Below, piece by piece: positions 23,316 to 32,625 of a DNA stretch of 36,746 bases (positions within the stretch are counted from its first letter, which is position 1; each line of letters opens with the position of its first letter). The notes under the pieces are model-generated. The model ran no database searches. It saw nothing but the letters and a program-made list of their open reading frames with translations, and was not told where the DNA came from. This stretch comes from Planctomycetaceae bacterium (GTDB lineage Bacteria; Planctomycetota; Planctomycetia; Pirellulales; Pirellulaceae): assembly GCA_016795075.1 (NCBI GenBank), contig JAEUIP010000009.1, positions 1 to 36,746 of the forward strand, written 5' to 3'. Both the position numbers and the translations under genes were made by a program.

Positions 23316-25450
23316 TACGAGAAGCCTTTGAGTTCTTCCGCAAATCCGCCGCTGAGAATCGGCCAACGGCACCAAGTTTTCGGATCGAGGTTTTCGTCAT
23401 CCAAGTGGAAGCTGGGAGCGTAGCGTTCGCGTTTCCACTGATTGCGACTGAACAGCGTGTAAAACCGCTTGACCCAAGTCTTGAGCGACTCCGCCGAATA
23501 CTGGCTGAACTGGAAGGTCACATGCTCCAAAACTTCCACAGGGCTCATCTTGTCTCGAATCGCCAACCGCTCGACCGTATCCAACAAATCGTAAGGCATT
23601 AGATCGCCTTCGTCGGTCTGGGCTTGTTGAGCCGGTCGCAACTCGGCGGTGGGCTGCTGCCGATTGATGGCCTGCACGGCGGGAATTGGACCGAGTTCGG
23701 GCAAGCCAACCGTCTCCAACCATCGCAACCAATGCCGCAAGAAGTTCTTGTCGATCCCGGCAATTGGGGCCAACCCGCCCGAGGTATCGCCGTCCATCGT
23801 CGCATAGCCAACCGCGGCTTCGCTGCGATTGCTCGTGGACAGCAACAAAGCATTGTGCAGATTGGCCAACATCCACACGCCCGGCGAACGAGTCCGCGCT
23901 TGAATGTTCTGCAACGTGATGTCGTCCGTTTGCCAACTTAGCGGACGTCCCAAACTGCTCTCGGCCAAGCGATGATACTGCTCCAAGGGAGGCTGAACGT
24001 CCCACACACCATGACGAGTCCCTACCCAATCGGCAATCGCCTGCGCGGCTTGTTCGGTCACGGGCCCACTGTTGTTGGTGCGTTGGTACACGGTCCAAAT
24101 CGTTTCGTGCGCCAATTGATGTGCCAACTCAGTGGCGCTGGCGGCGGGCTTCCCGCTGTCGATTTTGCGGGCCAATCGATCCGCTATGGCCGGAATGTAC
24201 CTCGTCTTCTTGAGCAATCCATCCTGGCCCAAATGCCGCGCGGCCAAATACCACGCGAACCAAGTCAACAGCGTCACCGCCGCCGAATCGGCGCCGCCAC
24301 TAAGCGAGACCACAAACCCATGCGAACGCGATTTGCGGAGATAATCGAACAGACCTAGTGCCACCGCATACGTGAACTCCAGTTCCTTGGTGGGCAAGGT
24401 ATCCAACATCGCATCCGGCATCAGGGCTGTCGAAGTCGAGCAATCGTTGGCCTCCGTCGAAAGATCACACGACACCGCCACCAACTCGACATTGTGCATC
24501 GCGGCCAATGTCGCGGGTGTGGCACTCGGGTGTTCCGGCGAAGCGGGCACCAGCGACGCAACCGGCAATTCGAATTCGACCTCGACGATCCGACTGGTTC
24601 CCTGCGACTGAACTTGTGGTTGGAAACTAGCGGTCTGCAAGCGCAACATCCGGGTCCATTGGAGATCGACCAAGGCCGAAGTGACTTCCACATCGGCAAA
24701 CGAGAAACGCCGACCAATGGCCAACAGCTTCCCGCCCGAAGCAATCATCGCATCGCCATCGTAGATCGTGCGTCCCGCTTCATTGCCCACCAAGTTGGCA
24801 TAGACATAACTGACTTGAAACGCGCGGGATCCTTCGATCACGAATCGGCGGCGGACCTCGTGCTTGCCAAACGCAAAGTGACTCGCACTGGGGTTGAGAA
24901 TGATATCAACGCCGCGTTGGGCCAAACCAGCACCGGGTCGCGACCCCACCCAGGCATCTTCACAGATCTCGAAACCGATCTTGCAGCCACCGATGTCGAA
25001 GATCAGGTCTCCCAGCGGCACGTTCGCACCGGCCAAGTCGATCATCACGCTTTGTTGCGCCGGCCAGCGTTTGAACCAACGTGGCTCGTAGTGCAGCCCG
25101 TCTCCGGCCAAATGTTGTTTGGCGGCCAAGCCCACAATTTTCCCATCGACCACCATCGCGACCGTGTTGAATAGTCCACCCGCGTGGGACACAGGCAAAC
25201 CCACGGCGACCGCCATCCCCGCCGTTTCCGCCGCGACACGCTGCAAGTGTTGCAGGCTCAGCGCTTGGACATGAGGCGCTAAAAAGGCATCTTCGCAGCC
25301 GTAACCGGTCAAGCACATTTCTGGCAAACAGAGAATCGCCACACCATGGCTTTTGGCTTGTTGAATCGCCTGGATCACACGTTGCAAATTGCCGGACCAA
25401 TCCAGCGGCGTTTGGTTCAAGACCCCCGCTGCCACTCGCAGTAGTTTCAT
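23315..25450 (-). CDS. nadE: Glutamine-dependent NAD+ synthetase
   Basis: The product has 711 residues, a little longer than usual. It converts nicotinic acid adenine dinucleotide to NAD+, taking ammonia from glutamine. The N-terminal nitrilase-type glutaminase shows the Glu-Lys-Cys triad: E44 in CLPEMCLTGYG, K111 in LAAKQHLAGDG, C163 in GFEICEDAW. The synthetase domain has the ATP pyrophosphatase loop FVVSLSGGADSAAV near residue 383, then STSNRSEAAVGYATMDGDTS and GLAPIAGIDKNFL. A linker around residues 270-330 (acidic, Ser/Ala-rich, with ELVAVSCDLS) accounts for the extra length. ATG 25450. It follows the App1-like gene by 9 bases, so the two are likely co-transcribed. Confidence 0.95.
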   Translation of the reverse strand: MKLLRVAAGVLNQTPLDWSGNLQRVIQAIQQAKSHGVAILCLPEMCLTGYGCEDAFLAPHVQALSLQHLQRVAAETAGMAVAVGLPVSHAGGLFNTVAMVVDGKIVGLAAKQHLAGDGLHYEPRWFKRWPAQQSVMIDLAGANVPLGDLIFDIGGCKIGFEICEDAWVGSRPGAGLAQRGVDIILNPSASHFAFGKHEVRRRFVIEGSRAFQVSYVYANLVGNEAGRTIYDGDAMIASGGKLLAIGRRFSFADVEVTSALVDLQWTRMLRLQTASFQPQVQSQGTSRIVEVEFELPVASLVPASPEHPSATPATLAAMHNVELVAVSCDLSTEANDCSTSTALMPDAMLDTLPTKELEFTYAVALGLFDYLRKSRSHGFVVSLSGGADSAAVTLLTWFAWYLAARHLGQDGLLKKTRYIPAIADRLARKIDSGKPAASATELAHQLAHETIWTVYQRTNNSGPVTEQAAQAIADWVGTRHGVWDVQPPLEQYHRLAESSLGRPLSWQTDDITLQNIQARTRSPGVWMLANLHNALLLSTSNRSEAAVGYATMDGDTSGGLAPIAGIDKNFLRHWLRWLETVGLPELGPIPAVQAINRQQPTAELRPAQQAQTDEGDLMPYDLLDTVERLAIRDKMSPVEVLEHVTFQFSQYSAESLKTWVKRFYTLFSRNQWKRERYAPSFHLDDENLDPKTWCRWPILSGGFAEELKGFS

Positions 25451-25459
25451 GTTCGGCTT

Positions 25460-26662
25460 CTATTCCAACAGGTGGAGCTTGGACAGTTCGCTCAATTCAT
25501 CGGCATTGGTAAAGGTTTGGCATAGCCCAGGCTCCAATTTTTCGGTCAACTTGCCCAACCGCCGTCGGGTCATCCGCTTGGTTTCGACATTGCGAATATA
25601 TATGGCTTTCACTTGGTGCGGGAAGCGTTGGGCCGCTCGGCAGTAAATTTCCGGATCACGCTCGCCCGAATCGCCGACCAACAAGAACTTGCGCTCCGGG
25701 AACGCCGCCAAGAGCGAGTGAATCACTATGGCCTTGCCGCGTTGCCTCAGCAGCAACATCTTGCGCATCAGGTCGGTTCCCAACCGAAACGTGCGCAAAT
25801 GAAACGTGCCTCGCGGAAACTGCTGCTCGTCACACAATTGCTGAAGCGGGTCCAATAACTGCCACGGACTGCTGGAGACATAGTGAAACTGACAACCGTG
25901 TGTCGCCCACTCGCGATAGAGCTCGGACATGCCCGCGACGCTGCGGAACTCGCGCAGGAACGTGTTCGCCAACAATTGCCGCAGCGGCGAAACTTGCGTG
26001 TCTTTGATCGTGTCGTCGATATCCGAGATGACCGACCAACCCGTCCAGGCAATCTTGACCGCATGGCAAGATTTGGGGGCCGCCAACTCCGGGGTCACCG
26101 AGATTTGCAAGGGCAAGGGAATCTGCCGAGCATTGATAAGTTGACCGGCAGAAGCGCCCTGCGGTACGTTCATGTCCAAAAAGCGACACAGGTCGTGCGC
26201 CGAAAGGCGAATTCGTCCCCGAAATGCCCCGCGACCATTGGTCCGTTTGCTTAAGTGAAAGCGCCGCGAGCCAATGTGAACACTGACATCCAGTCTCTTC
26301 ATTCCCCGCGAAATAAACGGGGCAACCCGGCCCAAGAACAACGGGTCTTGGAGCTCGTGCGGTTTGGCCCGCATGAGTTTGCCCATCATCGCAATCGACC
26401 ACCGCGTTGTCAGCCGTTTTTCACTGCCTGGCCGACACGCAAAACCGTCCACCGCAATGATCCATTCTTGGAGAGACGGATCCGCAGGGAAATAATAGGG
26501 AGGAAACACCAACAACGAAGGCTCACGAACGTCGCCCAACGGCTCCGGTGTCTTGGGATTCGATCCCCAAAACATGGCGGAGGGCTGTTCCGGGTTAGTT
26601 TCTCGTCCCGCGTTTTTTCCGGCAAGCTCGTCCACTTCAACCACTCGAATACTACGCGGCAA
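25460..26662 (-). CDS. App1-type phosphatase domain protein (DUF2183)
   Basis: The product has up to 400 residues. The C-terminal half carries the HAD-type phosphatase signature of App1/DUF2183: VISDIDDTIKDTQV (DxDxT), HYVSSSPWQL, and LVGDSGERDPEIY; KGXX-type basic residues occur in LMRKMLLLRQRGK. In yeast App1 removes phosphate from phosphatidate; here the lipid substrate is inferred only. The N-terminal half (residues about 40-210) contains VFPPYYFPADPSLQEW and WIIAVDGFACRPG, a beta-rich module common in bacterial members. The start is uncertain: TTG 26662 has AAGGA only 3 bases upstream; ATG 26575 would give 371 residues. NadE follows after 9 bases. Confidence 0.88.
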   Translation of the reverse strand: MPRSIRVVEVDELAGKNAGRETNPEQPSAMFWGSNPKTPEPLGDVREPSLLVFPPYYFPADPSLQEWIIAVDGFACRPGSEKRLTTRWSIAMMGKLMRAKPHELQDPLFLGRVAPFISRGMKRLDVSVHIGSRRFHLSKRTNGRGAFRGRIRLSAHDLCRFLDMNVPQGASAGQLINARQIPLPLQISVTPELAAPKSCHAVKIAWTGWSVISDIDDTIKDTQVSPLRQLLANTFLREFRSVAGMSELYREWATHGCQFHYVSSSPWQLLDPLQQLCDEQQFPRGTFHLRTFRLGTDLMRKMLLLRQRGKAIVIHSLLAAFPERKFLLVGDSGERDPEIYCRAAQRFPHQVKAIYIRNVETKRMTRRRLGKLTEKLEPGLCQTFTNADELSELSKLHLLE

Positions 26663-26835
26663 CTATCCTTTGAAACACAACTTCAAGAGGAGCCTGACAG
26701 GCCGACTCTATTGTGAGCGAAAAATGCCTTTTGCGACAGTTGCCAACCTCGGTTCGGACAATTTTATACTCGAGCTTGGTCGTCGCTAAAAAGGCAATTC
26801 TTAATCTACGCGATGAAACACTCGCCTTCGACCGC

Positions 26836-27537
26836 CTAATACAATTTCTGCGACTTGAACACACGAATTCGCCCGTCGTGATACACGTCCACCGTCAAGT
26901 TGTACGAATGTTCTGCCATCGTCGTAATGAACGTGTAGTAGCGGTCGGCCTTGAAGGTCGTCGCTTCTCGTCCTCGCACCAAAAAGGTTTCGATCTCGTC
27001 GTCATGTTCCGAGCTCAACCAACCTTTGAGGAACGCCTCGATTTTGGGTGGGTTGGGGTCATCCGCATGGACATCCTGCCGGTCCGAAGCCGAAGCACGT
27101 GGTGTCGCCTTTCGTGCCGGCGAGGACCGCGGATCTGTCGACGAGCTGGGGTCCGCTAGACGTACTTCCATGCGACTGCCTGCCGAAGAACTCGGTGAAG
27201 AACCGGCTGAAGAACGAGGTTCGTGCCCGTCAGTGCTGATCGACTCTGCCGAGGACGTACCACCGGCCGTCATCGGCGTGCGTTTGGTCGAGCGAATCAC
27301 GTCCCTGTTGTTGATCGGACTGGCCAATCGGTCCGCGACCCCTGAATCGACATCGCTTGATTTCGACGAGCCAGCGGGCGAGGCAATTAGTCGGGCCTCA
27401 GCCCGGCCTTCACCTGATTCGATCGCATCGTTGGGTTGGCAACCACTGAAGCTTGCCAGAACCCAAACACACCCCACTAGAACCAGCGGGCGCCGACTCT
27501 CGCGCAGCCCATTTCTGAAGTTTGCTATTTCGAACAT
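26836..27537 (-). CDS. Lipoprotein with Ser-rich linker, unknown function
   Basis: The product has 233 residues. A signal peptide (LVLVGCVWVLASFSGC) ends in a lipobox (FSGC), so the mature protein should be lipid-anchored at Cys. Residues about 45-160 are low-complexity Ser/Arg/Asp-rich (SSAGSSPSSSAGS), probably an extended linker. The C-terminal 75 residues form a small domain (KIEAFLKGWLSSEHDDEIET, YYTFITTMAEHSYNLTVDVY, DGRIRVFKSQKL). I do not recognise the family. ATG 27537 is preferred over TTG 27555 because a GGGGGAG ribosome site lies just before it. It is flanked by minus-strand genes on both sides with gaps of 144 and 173 bases, so it is probably transcribed alone. Confidence 0.78.
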   Translation of the reverse strand: MFEIANFRNGLRESRRPLVLVGCVWVLASFSGCQPNDAIESGEGRAEARLIASPAGSSKSSDVDSGVADRLASPINNRDVIRSTKRTPMTAGGTSSAESISTDGHEPRSSAGSSPSSSAGSRMEVRLADPSSSTDPRSSPARKATPRASASDRQDVHADDPNPPKIEAFLKGWLSSEHDDEIETFLVRGREATTFKADRYYTFITTMAEHSYNLTVDVYHDGRIRVFKSQKLY

Positions 27538-27681
27538 GCTCTCCCCCACCGACAATCCGACCCGCCCAACTCAGCGCCCCAACGCCCTCCCCGATTGGGA
27601 AATGCTGGGAATGCATACTCGCCACGGAATCAAATTGTAACCAAATGCGGGAGAATTCTCAAGTTTTTTGGCTGCCACGAG

Positions 27682-28872
27682 CTACCGGACCGCAACGGCC
27701 TGAGGTTTAGCGACAAAATCCGCCACCAATCCGGAAACCAAGCGGACCTCTTCCTCTGTATTGTGATAGCCCAAACTAAATCGGATCGTGCCTTCGCCCG
27801 GCAAAGTACCGATCGTCTCGTGGGCCAAAGGGGCACAATGGTAGCCGGATCTCGTCACGACACCGTGTTCCTTGGCCAACCAATCGGCCAACTGATGCGG
27901 CGTGCACTGCCCCGCACAAGTCAGCGAAACGACCGCGGTCCGCTTTGTCAGATCCGGATTGCCGTAAATCCGCAAACCGGGAACTTCTTGCAACCCCGCC
28001 ACGAACAACTCGGTCAGGCGATGCTCGCGTTCGCGAATCGCGGCCAACGTGACTTGGTTGATCCAACGCACCCCGGCCGTCAGTCCACAGATGCCCAACA
28101 AGTTGTGTGTCCCCACTTCAAAGTTGGAGGGGAAGCGGCCCGACATCTCGTGCAGACCGGAATCTTTGCCGGTGCCACCCTCGGCCAACGTGTTCAAATT
28201 GATACCAGGCGCCACGTACAAGCCGCCGATTCCCGGCGGTCCAAACAAACCCTTGTGGCCGGCAAACGCCAAGAAGTCGGCTCCAATGGCTTGGACATCC
28301 ACGGGAATCACGCCCGCGGCTTGCGCGGCATCCAACAGGAACTTCGCGCCGTACTGTCGACAGAGCCGACCGATCTCGTGAACCGGCATGATGTCGCCCG
28401 TCAAATTGCTGGCCATCGAACAGGCCACCAATTTGACTCGGCCACCGCGCAATCGCTCTTCCAAGAAGTTCAAATCAAACGGCTCCGTCGGCCGATACGG
28501 CGCGCAATAAAAACGAACGCCATGATCCCGCGCCACTTTGCGAACCGGACGCGAGACCGCGTGATGCTCCATCGAACTCATGACGACTTCTTCGTCCGCT
28601 CGCCACTGTTGGCATAGGATCGCCAAGTTCAACGCATAAGTACACGACGGCATGAACACCATCTGCATCGCATCGGGCAGGTTAAAGAACGCCGCAACTT
28701 CTTGCCGAGCCGCTTGCATGATCGCGGCTCCTTCCGATCCCGACGCACCCGCGGAACGACCAGGGCTGGCCAAGTGCCGAAAACAATCGTCCACCGTCTG
28801 GTACACGATCTCGGGTTTCGGCCACGTCGTCGCGGCATTGTTGAGATAAATGTGCTTGGCGTTTTCTAACAT
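27682..28872 (-). CDS. Class V aminotransferase / cysteine desulfurase family protein
   Basis: The product has 396 residues. The opening IYLNNAATTWPKPE and HLASPGRSAGASG, the PLP-binding Lys in FAGHKGLFGPPGIG, DAAQAAGVIPVD, the Cys-containing loop in SGYHCAPLAHETIGT and GTIRFSLGY identify a fold-type I PLP enzyme of the cysteine desulfurase group. The opening matches the subfamily separate from IscS and SufS, so a role in Fe-S assembly or in supply of sulfur to another pathway cannot be told from sequence. No sufE/sufU or scaffold gene is nearby. ATG 28872, with AAAGG about 6 bases upstream. It is transcribed away from the repeat-rich region 28873-29802. Confidence 0.9.
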   Translation of the reverse strand: MLENAKHIYLNNAATTWPKPEIVYQTVDDCFRHLASPGRSAGASGSEGAAIMQAARQEVAAFFNLPDAMQMVFMPSCTYALNLAILCQQWRADEEVVMSSMEHHAVSRPVRKVARDHGVRFYCAPYRPTEPFDLNFLEERLRGGRVKLVACSMASNLTGDIMPVHEIGRLCRQYGAKFLLDAAQAAGVIPVDVQAIGADFLAFAGHKGLFGPPGIGGLYVAPGINLNTLAEGGTGKDSGLHEMSGRFPSNFEVGTHNLLGICGLTAGVRWINQVTLAAIREREHRLTELFVAGLQEVPGLRIYGNPDLTKRTAVVSLTCAGQCTPHQLADWLAKEHGVVTRSGYHCAPLAHETIGTLPGEGTIRFSLGYHNTEEEVRLVSGLVADFVAKPQAVAVR

Positions 28873-29206
28873 GGATGGCCTTTCAGCTTCAGCCTTTGCT
28901 TGGACAAGTTCCTCCGCGGACAGTGGGCTTTAGTATCGTCAAGTCGTGCTCCAATGAAAAGCTCTCGTCATCAGTTCACTCCGCTACAAGTTGCCGATTG
29001 TTGAGTATCATGATCAACATGCTTTGAGTATCCGCCGTTGTGCTTGGCGCGGATTTGTGTCGGCCCGCTGGGCCTTCTTTAAATCAAAATCTCCCAACCG
29101 GGGCCTAGCGACCCCGGCAGAGGTTCTACCGGCCTTCTAGGCCTAAAACTCACATGGGCTGAGAATGGCATCGGTCATCAGCCAAAGTCTCGGACGCTTT
29201 GGCTTG
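28873..29206. other. Left part of divergent intergenic region
   Basis: No gene seen. It includes a short duplication TTGAGTATC at about 29003 and 29024, and a GC-rich stretch near 29096-29140 with a short hairpin (GGGGCCTAGCGACCCC). Positions about 29165-29206 look like a decayed extra unit of the tandem array that follows. The promoter of the aminotransferase gene should be in this region. Confidence 0.5.
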
Positions 29207-29596
29207 TCAACCAAAACGGTGTTTGCCAATGTCTCGATCTCCTTGGCGTGTTAACAAAAACCGTATTGGCCCGAGTCTCACTTTCCTTGGCGAGTTAACG
29301 AAGCGGAGTTTGCCAATGTCTCGATCTCCTTGGCGTGTTAACAAAACGGTATTTGTCCGAATCTCTATCGCCTTGTCGCGTTAACGAAGCGTTGTTTACC
29401 AAGGTCTCGATCGTCTTGGCTTGTCAACAAAAACCGTATTTGCCCGAGTCTCGCTTTCCTTGGCGAGTTAACGAAGCGTTGTTTGCCAAGGTTTCCATCG
29501 CCTTGGTGTGTCAACAAAACGGCATTTGCCCGAGTCTCTATCGCCGTGTCGCGTTAACGAAGCAGTATTTGCTGAAGGCAGTTTACTGGCGATTGC
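29207..29596 (+). repeat. Tandem array of nine 43-44-bp units with a four-unit period
   Basis: Units begin GTTAAC or GTCAAC (the G is the last base of the previous unit) at 29206, 29250, 29294, 29337, 29380, 29423, 29467, 29510 and 29553. Two subtypes alternate: one begins TTAACGAAGC and contains TTTGCCAAGGTCTCGATC, the other begins TTAACAAAA and contains TTTGCCCGAGTCTC. Unit 2 matches 6, 3 matches 7, 4 matches 8 and 1 matches 5 better than their neighbours, so a block of about 173 bases was duplicated. The last unit decays. The first subtype can fold (GCCAAGG...CCTTGGC). Lengths vary by one base, which breaks any reading frame. Confidence 0.9.
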
Positions 29597-29802
29597 TAAA
29601 CAATGTTGCTTAAGTAGCGGTATCGCGCGGCTGGATTTTGTTGGTGACGCGCGCCGTGATTCGTCAGAATCCTGGATAGTCGCACCAGACGTGCCGTTGG
29701 ATTATGATGGGGCCGCGAACCAACCACGCTGCTTTCGACAAAAACGAAACGTTGCGGAATGGTCTTCGCCCCTGCCTCCCACACCCACCTAGGAAATGAT
29801 CC
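29597..29802. other. Leader region of the propeller-cytochrome gene
   Basis: About 200 bases between the array and ATG 29803. No gene or clear promoter motif is seen. AGGA at 29791-29794 serves as ribosome site for the following gene. Confidence 0.5.
29791..29794 (+). promoter_or_regulatory. Shine-Dalgarno AGGA for the propeller-cytochrome gene
   Basis: AGGA at 29791-29794 stands 8 bases before ATG 29803 and supports this start over the out-of-frame ATG at 29796. Confidence 0.5.
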
Positions 29803-32370
29803 ATGCTGACTCGGTTCGACTCGGGATTTGTCTTCCGAAAAGTTCACGCCATTGGCGCTGGCGTCTGTCTCGCGGCGGCATCTTTGTTTTGTACGCCGTC
29901 GCTGGAGTTCTCCGTCGCAACGGCGGCAGAGTCTGGCACCGAAGTGAACGAAGACGGCGCATCCAAAATACGAACGTTGCCGGGGTTTGAAGTCGAGTTG
30001 GTTTACTCGGTTCCCAAAGACCAAGGTTCGTGGGTGAGCTTGACAACGGAGAAGCCGGGACGGTTGGTCGCCAGCGATCAGTACGGTCGACTGTATCGCA
30101 TCACACCGGGCGCCACTGCTGAGTCCACCAAGGTTGAACCACTGACTGCCAAGATTGGTCGCGCTCAAGGCTTGCTGTACGCGTTTGATAGTTTGTATGT
30201 GATGGCGCATGCCGGGGATGATCAACCGGCCGGCATGTATCGGCTGCAAGACACGAACAACGACGATCAATACGACCAAGTCACCTTGATCATGCCGTTG
30301 GACGGTGGCGGTGAACATGGACCGCATGCCATCGTCTTGAGTCCGGATGGAAAATCGTTGTACGTGTGTGCTGGCAACCACACCAAGCCACCCGTGTTTC
30401 AGTCGACCGCCCTCCCGGCAACCTGGGAAGAAGATCAAGTCATTCCTCGCCAATGGGACGCGGGTGGGCATGCGGTTGGGATCATGGCACCCGGCGGTTG
30501 GATCGCCGAAGTCCATCCGGAAGGCAAAGGGGTTCGTTTGGTTGCAGCGGGCTTTCGCAACGAATACGACATCGCGTTCAACTCGGCGGGTGAATTGTTT
30601 ACGTACGATGCCGACATGGAATGGGACGTGGGTGCTCCCTGGTATCGACCCACTCGGGTCAACCACGTGGTCAATGGTGCCGAGTTCGGTTGGCGCAGCG
30701 GAACGGGCAAGTGGCCCGTGTATTATCCTGATTCGTTAGGCAGTGTTATCGATATTGGCCCCGGTTCACCCACCGGCGTGACGTTTGGCACTGGCGCCAA
30801 GTATCCGGCCAAGTACCAACATGCGATGTACATTGCCGACTGGAGTTACGGAATCATCTACGCGCTGCATCTGGCCCCCAACGGAGCCACCTACACGGCC
30901 GAAGCGGAACTATTTTGCAGCGCACCCGCCATGCAAGTCGCTGACATGGTCGTCAATCGACACGACGGTCTGTTGTACTACGTGGTCGGTGGCAGACGGA
31001 CCCAAAGTTCCTTGTATCGCGTGCATTATCGGGGGGCCGACTCGGTCGCCCTCGCACCGCCTGCCGAACTGACGGAACCGCAGCAGACTCGACGCCATTT
31101 GGAGCAGTTGTGGCACCATCCGGTTGGACGCCCGGCCGTGGAGTCCGTGTGGAAGTACCTGGCCAGCCCCGACCGCAACCTGCGATACGCCGCCCGCATT
31201 GCCATCGAACACCAACCCAGCGAAGCGTGGAAGCCTCAGCTTTCTCAAGCTCATGACCCGCAGACGACTTTGGAAAAATCCTTGGCCGCTGTCCGTTGTC
31301 GTGTCCCAGATTGCAAAGCGGCGATCATGCCGCAATTAGCGGCCCTGAAGTGGGACGAGTTGTCCGTGGACCAACGGCTGCACTTGCTGCGAGTCTATGG
31401 TTTGGCCAGCATTCGCTTGCCGGACTTCTCCGCCGCCGATTGGCAAACGATCGTGGACCAAGTCGCGCCGCGTTTCCCCAGTGGCAATGTGCCGACGGAT
31501 CTGGAGCTGGCTCGCTTGTTGACCGCGGCCCAGCATCCCGCCGCGACGGCCACGATGCTCCAGTTATTGCAAGCCGCGCCAACTCAAGAAGAGCAGATTC
31601 ATTTCGCTTATTGTTTGGCTTATGCCAAGAACGGATGGACGCCCGCCTTGCGCGAGGACTACTTCCGCTGGTTTGTCGACTCGGCGAACTTGCGTGGTGG
31701 GCATTCGTTTAGCGGCTTTATCGCCAACATCCGCAAGCAAGCCGTCGAGAGTGTGGACTGGACTCAGATGGACAAGGCCGCGACCGCTTCGTTGGAAGCC
31801 GTCTTGGCGCTGAAACCCACCGAGACGGATCCCCAAGCCGAACTAGCCGCTCGCCCCGTCGTTAAGCAATGGACGATGGACGACTTGTTGGCCAAGGTCG
31901 AAGCGCCGCTCGAGGGTCGCGACTTTGAAAACGGGAAGCGAATGTTCGCCGTCACCCAATGCTTCAAGTGCCATCGCTTCGATGGGATCGGTGGCATGGT
32001 CGGACCGGATTTGTCAGCCGTCGGACGTCGCTTCAGCAAACATGACCTGTTGGAGTCCTTGATTTTGCCGAACAAGGTGGTTTCGGATCAATACCAAGCC
32101 ACGATCTTCCAGTTGGTCGACGGTCGAGTCATCACGGGACGCGTCGTGAATCTCAACGGCGATCAATACATGGTCCAAGAAGATATGTTGAACCCCGGAA
32201 ACTTGACGTCGTTCAAAGTCGCGGACATCGAAGAGATGAAAGCCAGTGAGGTGTCGATGATGCCCGCCAGCTTGTTGGATACGTTGACCGAGGACGATAT
32301 CTTGGATCTGATCGCCTACCTGCGCAGCGCCGGAGATCCGAACTTCAACGAGGTGCAATCAGCCCGCTAA
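29803..32370 (+). CDS. Secreted beta-propeller protein with C-terminal PVC-type cytochrome c domain
   Basis: The product has 855 residues. A long signal peptide (GAGVCLAAASLFCTPSL) directs export. Residues about 55-400 form a six-blade-type propeller resembling sugar/sorbosone dehydrogenase-like proteins (LPGFEVELVYSVPKDQGSWV, HGPHAIVLSPDGKSLYVCAG, AGFRNEYDIAFNSAGELFTY, DWSYGIIYALHL). Residues about 410-680 are helical, HEAT-like. The C-terminal 145 residues are the heme-binding domain typical of Planctomycetes and Verrucomicrobia: RMFAVTQCFKCHRFDG with C720, C723 and H724, then DLLESLILPNKVVSDQYQ and DILDLIAYLR. Such proteins are abundant in Pirellula relatives and are thought to oxidise sugars or polyols outside the cytoplasm; the substrate here is unknown. 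No downstream partner gene is co-directional within 600 bases. Confidence 0.9.
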   Translation: MLTRFDSGFVFRKVHAIGAGVCLAAASLFCTPSLEFSVATAAESGTEVNEDGASKIRTLPGFEVELVYSVPKDQGSWVSLTTEKPGRLVASDQYGRLYRITPGATAESTKVEPLTAKIGRAQGLLYAFDSLYVMAHAGDDQPAGMYRLQDTNNDDQYDQVTLIMPLDGGGEHGPHAIVLSPDGKSLYVCAGNHTKPPVFQSTALPATWEEDQVIPRQWDAGGHAVGIMAPGGWIAEVHPEGKGVRLVAAGFRNEYDIAFNSAGELFTYDADMEWDVGAPWYRPTRVNHVVNGAEFGWRSGTGKWPVYYPDSLGSVIDIGPGSPTGVTFGTGAKYPAKYQHAMYIADWSYGIIYALHLAPNGATYTAEAELFCSAPAMQVADMVVNRHDGLLYYVVGGRRTQSSLYRVHYRGADSVALAPPAELTEPQQTRRHLEQLWHHPVGRPAVESVWKYLASPDRNLRYAARIAIEHQPSEAWKPQLSQAHDPQTTLEKSLAAVRCRVPDCKAAIMPQLAALKWDELSVDQRLHLLRVYGLASIRLPDFSAADWQTIVDQVAPRFPSGNVPTDLELARLLTAAQHPAATATMLQLLQAAPTQEEQIHFAYCLAYAKNGWTPALREDYFRWFVDSANLRGGHSFSGFIANIRKQAVESVDWTQMDKAATASLEAVLALKPTETDPQAELAARPVVKQWTMDDLLAKVEAPLEGRDFENGKRMFAVTQCFKCHRFDGIGGMVGPDLSAVGRRFSKHDLLESLILPNKVVSDQYQATIFQLVDGRVITGRVVNLNGDQYMVQEDMLNPGNLTSFKVADIEEMKASEVSMMPASLLDTLTEDDILDLIAYLRSAGDPNFNEVQSAR

Positions 32371-32465
32371 GCCTTGAGGACTTGGGCGAAACGCTTCGCG
32401 ATACTCGCCAGCGCGAAGCCAGAGGGGTAGCGATGTTCGCCAGAGCGAGCGTTATGACGCATCAC

Positions 32466-32489
32466 AGCGACGCTCGGACGAGCGTCGCT
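32466..32489. repeat. REP-like hairpin, 11-bp stem
   Basis: AGCGACGCTCG (32466-32476) and CGAGCGTCGCT (32479-32489) are perfect complements around GA. The hairpin starts 95 bases after the stop of the propeller gene. Similar short GC-rich palindromes flank other genes in this window, but this exact sequence occurs only once here. Confidence 0.6.
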
Positions 32490-32570
32490 ACAACGGCAGC
32501 CGTGAATTTTTGGTTGCGAACTTTGCCGGTTCGCGACGCTGGCCACCGAAGCGGTCGTCAAGACGAGGCA

Positions 32571-32596
32571 GCATCAGGTGCTGCAGCACCTGATGC
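32571..32596. repeat. 26-bp perfect palindrome
   Basis: GCATCAGGTGCTG at 32571-32583 is followed immediately by its exact reverse complement at 32584-32596, with no loop. It lies between the convergent ends of the propeller gene and the small lipoprotein gene, 30 bases from the latter's stop. It could be a two-way terminator or a dimer-binding site; no T-run is present. Confidence 0.75.
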
Positions 32597-32625
32597 CGTC
32601 GAAGAGGAGATGCAAAGATGACTGG

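Noticed and set aside
29207-29596. CRISPR array
   Set aside because: The whole 43-44-base unit repeats, including what would be spacers, and spacers are not unique. No cas gene is near.
29199-29613. Repeat protein encoded by the tandem array
   Set aside because: Units are 43 or 44 bases, so the frame shifts from unit to unit, and stretches of open frame arise only because the repeat is poor in stops.
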